Assembly (NCBI RefSeq): GCF_009725235.1
Contig: NZ_WJFC01000006.1
Coordinates: forward strand, 1 to 64,000
Length of the DNA: 64,000 nucleotides
Source of the DNA: Scytonema sp. UIC 10036
GTDB lineage: Bacteria > Cyanobacteriota > Cyanobacteriia > Cyanobacteriales > Nostocaceae
Reading direction: 5' to 3'
This document shows positions 60,001-64,000 of the stretch, one piece after another. Both the position numbers and the translations under genes were made by a program. The first letter of the stretch is position 1. Each line of letters starts with the position of its first letter. The notes beneath the pieces are model-generated. The model did no database searches. It was not told the origin of the DNA and saw only the letters and a program-made list of their open reading frames with translations.

Positions 60001-63000
60001 ACACCAGAAAAACAAGCGGTTCAGATTCAGGAAAACAAAAGCGAAATAAAGGAAATAAGGGAGGACAATAACAAGAGCGATAGGGATCTTCGTGACATCG
60101 CGATTATTGGCATATCAGGTCAGTTTCCGGGTGCGACAAACACCCAGCAATTTTGGCAAAATCTGAAAGTAGGCATCCATAGTGTGGACGAACTGCCCGA
60201 AAGCCGTCTGAATCGTCAAATGTACAGCCCGCAGCCAGAGGCAGGAAAATGTTATTGCAAGTGGGGCGGTATTTTAGAAGAACAGGCCTATTTTGACCCC
60301 TTGTTTTTTGAAATCTCTCCTAAAGAAGCCGCCGAGATGAATCCTTCTCAGCGGGTATTTATGCAGGAAGCCTATCGAGCACTAGAAGATGCTGGTCTTG
60401 TGAATGAAAACATTTCACAATTGCGTTGCGGCATCTATGTCGGTTGCGAGCCAAACGGCTACAGCCAACAGGGTTTCACTGGCTCCTCTGAAGCCCTTGT
60501 TGCTTCCAGAATCTCCTATTTTCTCAATTTGCAGGGACCAGCTATGGTGATTAATTCCGGCTGTTCCTCTTCTTTAGTTGCCATTCATCTGGCTTGTGAG
60601 AGCCTTCGTCATGGCGAGAACGATATCGCCTTGGCTGGAGGAGTGTTTACCAATCTTAATAGTGACTTACTAGTCTGTCTGTCATCCATTGAAATGCTCT
60701 CATCTTCTGGCGAATGTCGTGCCTTTGACGAAGCTGCCAATGGTACCGTTCTAGGGGAAGGTGTTAGCGTTCTGGTGTTAAAAAAATTACAGAACGCCCT
60801 GGATGATGGCGATCTGATTTATGGTGTTATCAAAGGCAGTGGCATTAATCAGGACGGAAGAAGCAACGGCATTACCGCACCCAACGGTCTCGCGCAAGAA
60901 AAACTTATAAAGCGAATCTATCAAGAATATAATATTGATGCTAGCAAAATTACCTATATTGAAGCCCACGGCACGGGAACCAAATTGGGCGATCCGGTTG
61001 AGGCGAATGCGCTGAAGAAAGTATTTTCTTCAATCAGCGCAGACTCAGGCTGGCGTTGCGGAGTAGGTTCAGTTAAATCAAGTATAGGACATACGGCGGC
61101 GGCGGCGGGTGCTATAGGTTTGATTAAGATTTTGTTGTGCATGAAACACCGCCAGTTGCCCGGTCTGGTGCATTTTAACAAACTCAACCCTCTGATCGAT
61201 TTTAACGACACAGGTCTGTATATCGTCGAGCAATTGCAGGACTGGGAAGCCAAGCCAGGTGAGCCGTTAATGGCGGCTATAAACTCTTTTGGTCACAGCG
61301 GAACCAATGCCCACCTCGTTGTTCAAGAAGCGCCCGTGCAGCCAATTGCTGACAGTAACAAAGCATTTCATTTAATCTGTTTATCAGCCAAAACTGATGA
61401 AGCACTAAAACTTAAAATAAAGGATTTAAGTGAGTATTTGGCACGCAACGAAAAGCGGGGAACTTTAGGAGCGATCGCTTATACCTTGAATATCGGTCGT
61501 GCCCATTTTAAAAAACGCTGTGCTTTCGTCGTCGATTCAATAGAGGCTTTGCAAAATGCCCTGAAGGGAAATTTAGATGGTCTCATTAGCAACGCGGAAA
61601 AATTGAGCCGACAAGAACAGGCATTTTGCAAGAAAGTTTTTGATTTGACAGTGGCAGAGCTTCACAATACAGAAAACCTGGAAAGTGGAGGCGATCGCAC
61701 CACCTATAAAGATAACCTCATGGCTCTGGCTGGTCTTTATCTCAAAGGTTTTGATTTAGACTGGCAGCAGATTTACGAAGGTCAGGTTTATCACCGAGTA
61801 TCCCTTCCGCCCTATCCCTTTGCCAAAGAAGTATACTGGATTAAAGAGCAAAAAAAAATTAACTTCACCGAACCCGTTGCCCGCAAACCTGAAACCGTTA
61901 GCGACAGCCATCAGCCAAATCAAAAAGCAACCCTAGGTGGACAGTTTTATTTGCCCCAATGGAAACGCCTCGAACCAACGCGATCCAGTGCCAGCGATCG
62001 TGCGAAGCCAGCAATCGCTTCTGGCACCGTTGTTATTTTTTATCCACCGACAATGTCCGGTGTAAAAGATGATATTAAAAAGTGCCACGAGCAACCACCC
62101 GCAACCCAAGTCCTAAGCTTTGAGCTTGGCGACAATCCTTCGTCTGAGTTAAATGTTCGCGATCCCAATGCTTTTAAACTTGCCCTCGCATCCCCCCAAC
62201 TGGCATTGGAAGCGTTGATCGAGCAAGGCAAAGCTTTAACACTCTACTTTATAATGCCCGCTCCCGATGAAGCCCTTGGTTTAGAGTTAAACCTCGAACG
62301 CCTTGAGAATAACCAGTCGCTGGGTTTAATCGCACTTTTGGGCTTGATTCAGGCACTGTTGACCTACCACTGCTATTCCAGCAAACTGACCCTTAAAGTC
62401 GTGACTCAGCAAACACAGGCGTGCAAAGCCTCTGAGCGGATTGCCCCCTATGGTGCAGATGTGGTTGGTTTTGTTCAGTCGTTAACGAAAGAATACGAGC
62501 TGTGGCAGGTAAGCTGCGTAGATATCAATCGGCAGACATTGCAGACATCCGAGCAAAGCAAAAAGTTTGCTTCGGCGCTGACTGCGCTAAAGCCACCGAC
62601 GGACGGGCGCGTCCTGTGCTGGCGAGAAGGGCATTTTTATGACAATGTTTTAACCCTGGCAAATCTACACAGTACACAAGGAAGTTCCTTCAAGACTCGG
62701 GGCGTATACCTGATTATTGGCGGTGCTGGAGGTTTGGGTTTGGTGCTCAGCCAGTATCTGCTTGAAAACGTTCAAGCGAAACTGGTATGGGTTGGACGGC
62801 GTAGCGTCGAGGCTTTGGCACCGGAGGCGCTACAGCTATTAAAAGACCAAAGCGCCGACGTGTTGTACCAGCAAGCGGATCTTTGCGATCTTGAGGCTAT
62901 GCAGCGAGTGGTGCAGCAAGCCAAAGCACATTTTGGACGTATTGACGGCGTTATCCATTCGGCTTTAGTTTTGGAAGACCGAGCGATCGCCGATATGGAT

Positions 63001-64000
63001 GAGAAAACGCTACACAAAGTACTTGCTCCCAAAGTAAAGGGCAATGTGGTACTTCAGCAAGCCCTAGCCAATGAGCCTTTGGACTTCCTGTTGTTTTTCT
63101 CTGCCGGACAGTCCTTTATGAGTCATGCCGGACAGAGCAATTACGCTTCTGCCTGTACCTTTGAAGATGCTTGGGCGCGGTACCAGGAGCGGCAGCAAAA
63201 CTATCCGGTAAAAATTATCAACTGGGGCTATTGGGGCGAGGTTGGCATTGTCGCTACCGACGATTACCGTCAAAGAATGGCCAAACAGGGCGTGCTATCC
63301 ATTAATCCCCAAGAGGGGATGGAAGTGGTTGAGCGCTGTCTGGCGTCTTACGCCACACAAGTCGCTTATTTTAAAGCGCAACCGAGTGCCTTGAGCCGTT
63401 TTGGCTTAAACGATACAGGAATAATGTACGCGTGTCAGAAAAGTGCTTCACCTGCGCTGATTCATTCCGTAATGACTGCAACCCAACATCCATCAATTTC
63501 GCTGCAAGACAGACAGCGCCATCAGCAAGCCCTTCAACAGTTGGATCGTCTTGCTTGTTATTTACTTCTGCGTGCATTCCAGACAATGGGTGTGTTTTGT
63601 CAGCCCGGTGAGCGCTACGAGCAACAGGCGCTGGCAACTAGATTAGCTATTCCAGAAAGCTATCACCAGCTCTACAAAGAATGGCTGAACTTGCTGCACA
63701 AGGCAGGCTTTATTGAGGTGAATGGTTTGCACATTGAAGTGAAAAACACTTTACCAAAAGATAACGACGAACATCAGAACTGGTTAAAACCCTATCCCGA
63801 ACTGGCATGCCACGAAAAACTGTTGCGAATTTGCCTGCAGGCTTACCCGGATATTATCCGGGGATCTGTTGCAGCGACGGATGTTATTTTTCCAGAAGCG
63901 TCGATGGAACTGGTTGAAGGTGTTTATCAGGGGAATACCGCCGATGCGCTGAATGCTAAAGCGAGAGATGCTGCAGTTGCCTGCGTAAAAGCACGCTTAG
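58552..64000 (+). CDS. Trans-AT PKS megasynthase 3, partial (cMT-ACP-KS7-KR-cMT...)
   Basis: The frame runs from GTG 58552 (GGGAG 6 nt upstream) to the window edge, 1816 residues so far. It starts directly with a C-methyltransferase (about 1-390, LEIGAGTGGTS near 187) and an ACP (Ser434 in YGVDSI). These supply the missing end of module 6. Then comes KS7 (about 516-920, Cys671, HGTGT present, second motif SIGH) and a KR (about 1150-1600, GGAGGLG near 1390, Tyr1531 in GQSNYAS, LED motif). The start of another cMT (from about 1615, IFPEASMELVEGVYQGN) is cut by the window. Around the KS7 cysteine the usual DTACSSS reads NSGCSSS. The assembly line continues downstream, where a trans-AT, a terminal TE and further tailoring genes should be found. 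Confidence 0.93.
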   Translation, partial: MKASSTHPRKLVEELIVHGIFKTLKTLGVLESMTNLCDLEEMRKQLDIPDKYRRLWGELVRILIQAEKIEDRGSQQILLKEKSDVIEKQIRSIDIDWEADRLRESYPLLKPQLDILVPCLKELPEILTGHKPATEVIFAHSSMERVEAIYKEHPSAEYFNLRVADVVTAAVEQALPNLSVGEKIRILEIGAGTGGTSAFLFKALNVYSDRLRYIYTDISKRFLIHANETFCEQYSFIETQLLNIEQAVTEQGFDPASIDIVVAANVLHATRNISRTLQNVKTLLKCDGLLVLNELTEVSPFLTVTFGLLDGWWLYDDETIRLPGAPALSAKNWQLMLEKQHFHHVILLDEEARALGQQIIIAQSDGKIGDAPPITRKVATSMNPLRQEETATLSSTEIAASVEASLMIQLSLCIKIEQNRLNIHTTFSDYGVDSILMLDFVDKINEALGIKLNPSELFNYTTVERLTEFIVDRYKNELSALKQTPEKQAVQIQENKSEIKEIREDNNKSDRDLRDIAIIGISGQFPGATNTQQFWQNLKVGIHSVDELPESRLNRQMYSPQPEAGKCYCKWGGILEEQAYFDPLFFEISPKEAAEMNPSQRVFMQEAYRALEDAGLVNENISQLRCGIYVGCEPNGYSQQGFTGSSEALVASRISYFLNLQGPAMVINSGCSSSLVAIHLACESLRHGENDIALAGGVFTNLNSDLLVCLSSIEMLSSSGECRAFDEAANGTVLGEGVSVLVLKKLQNALDDGDLIYGVIKGSGINQDGRSNGITAPNGLAQEKLIKRIYQEYNIDASKITYIEAHGTGTKLGDPVEANALKKVFSSISADSGWRCGVGSVKSSIGHTAAAAGAIGLIKILLCMKHRQLPGLVHFNKLNPLIDFNDTGLYIVEQLQDWEAKPGEPLMAAINSFGHSGTNAHLVVQEAPVQPIADSNKAFHLICLSAKTDEALKLKIKDLSEYLARNEKRGTLGAIAYTLNIGRAHFKKRCAFVVDSIEALQNALKGNLDGLISNAEKLSRQEQAFCKKVFDLTVAELHNTENLESGGDRTTYKDNLMALAGLYLKGFDLDWQQIYEGQVYHRVSLPPYPFAKEVYWIKEQKKINFTEPVARKPETVSDSHQPNQKATLGGQFYLPQWKRLEPTRSSASDRAKPAIASGTVVIFYPPTMSGVKDDIKKCHEQPPATQVLSFELGDNPSSELNVRDPNAFKLALASPQLALEALIEQGKALTLYFIMPAPDEALGLELNLERLENNQSLGLIALLGLIQALLTYHCYSSKLTLKVVTQQTQACKASERIAPYGADVVGFVQSLTKEYELWQVSCVDINRQTLQTSEQSKKFASALTALKPPTDGRVLCWREGHFYDNVLTLANLHSTQGSSFKTRGVYLIIGGAGGLGLVLSQYLLENVQAKLVWVGRRSVEALAPEALQLLKDQSADVLYQQADLCDLEAMQRVVQQAKAHFGRIDGVIHSALVLEDRAIADMDEKTLHKVLAPKVKGNVVLQQALANEPLDFLLFFSAGQSFMSHAGQSNYASACTFEDAWARYQERQQNYPVKIINWGYWGEVGIVATDDYRQRMAKQGVLSINPQEGMEVVERCLASYATQVAYFKAQPSALSRFGLNDTGIMYACQKSASPALIHSVMTATQHPSISLQDRQRHQQALQQLDRLACYLLLRAFQTMGVFCQPGERYEQQALATRLAIPESYHQLYKEWLNLLHKAGFIEVNGLHIEVKNTLPKDNDEHQNWLKPYPELACHEKLLRICLQAYPDIIRGSVAATDVIFPEASMELVEGVYQGNTADALNAKARDAAVACVKARL
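60097..64000 (+). other. PKS module 7 (partial): KS7-KR-cMT...
   Basis: KS7 has Cys671 in an unusual NSGCSSS context, HGTGT, and SIGH in place of NIGH. KR catalytic Tyr1531 and an LED motif are intact. The cMT is cut after about 200 residues and the ACP is outside the window. Expected output: a further alpha-methyl-beta-hydroxy unit. Confidence 0.8.

Noticed and set aside
1..64000. tRNA, rRNA or CRISPR features
   Set aside because: No cloverleaf-like sequence, rRNA signature or spaced direct repeats were found in the gaps read by eye; a covariance-model scan would be needed to exclude small RNAs.

Overview
The window looks like chromosomal DNA of a filamentous, probably heterocystous cyanobacterium of the Scytonema/Tolypothrix/Nostoc kind. 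The evidence is moderate GC, frequent HIP1-type GCGATCGC sites (for example around 1050, 27150, 31225, 34425 and 61470), heptad-type short tandem repeats between genes, a cyanobacterial DUF92 membrane protein, pre-peptidase (PPC) domains on secreted-type proteases, and two large polyketide loci. The genus is inference only.

Layout. (1) 1-4831: the N-terminal part of a DUF92 membrane protein on the minus strand, then a PPC-subtilase and a PPC-calpain-type cysteine protease on the plus strand. (2) 4848-15669, minus strand: a compact cis-AT-type PKS operon with a KS-AT-ACP protein, a KS-AT-MT-KR-ACP protein, a thioesterase with a TubC-like docking domain, and an LCMT-like O-methyltransferase. 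The upstream PKS protein keeps an intact KS, but its AT and ACP have lost their catalytic serines. (3) 16272-24472, minus strand: an ABC1/UbiB-family kinase. It is followed by a small group of poorly understood genes: a VHL-beta/triple-repeat protein, a GT4 glycosyltransferase, and two small basic proteins (DUF6200-like and DUF6312-like by recollection). The repeat protein carries a frameshifted copy of the DUF6200-like domain at its 3' end. (4) 24473-26252: a gene-poor stretch with 9-bp tandem repeats. (5) 26253->64000, plus strand: the first part of a very large trans-AT PKS/NRPS assembly line in three megasynthase genes, the last one running off the window. Two PhyH-family oxygenase genes are inserted in the middle of a split module.

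The trans-AT line reads: formyltransferase - half condensation domain - N-methyltransferase - A(Gly) - PCP (loading); KS-DH-ACP; KS-KR-cMT-ACP; KS0 | OMT-ACP (split between proteins); KS-ACP; KS-DH-KR-cMT-ACP-ER; KS-DH*-KR | two PhyH genes | cMT-ACP (split); KS-KR-cMT... There are no AT domains, so acyltransferase must come in trans from outside the window. Read collinearly, this gives an N-formyl-N-methyl enamide end, then a beta-methoxy/alpha-methyl unit, a ketone, a CH2CH2CH(CH3) stretch and oxygenated alpha-methyl units. That closely resembles the side chain of the scytophycin/tolytoxin actin-binding macrolides, a family known from cyanobacteria. The chemotype is therefore probably known. 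The less ordinary features are the split modules, the degenerate PhyH paralogue, the vestigial linker at the N-terminus, the degenerate PKS next door, and the VHL-repeat/glycosyltransferase/small-protein locus.
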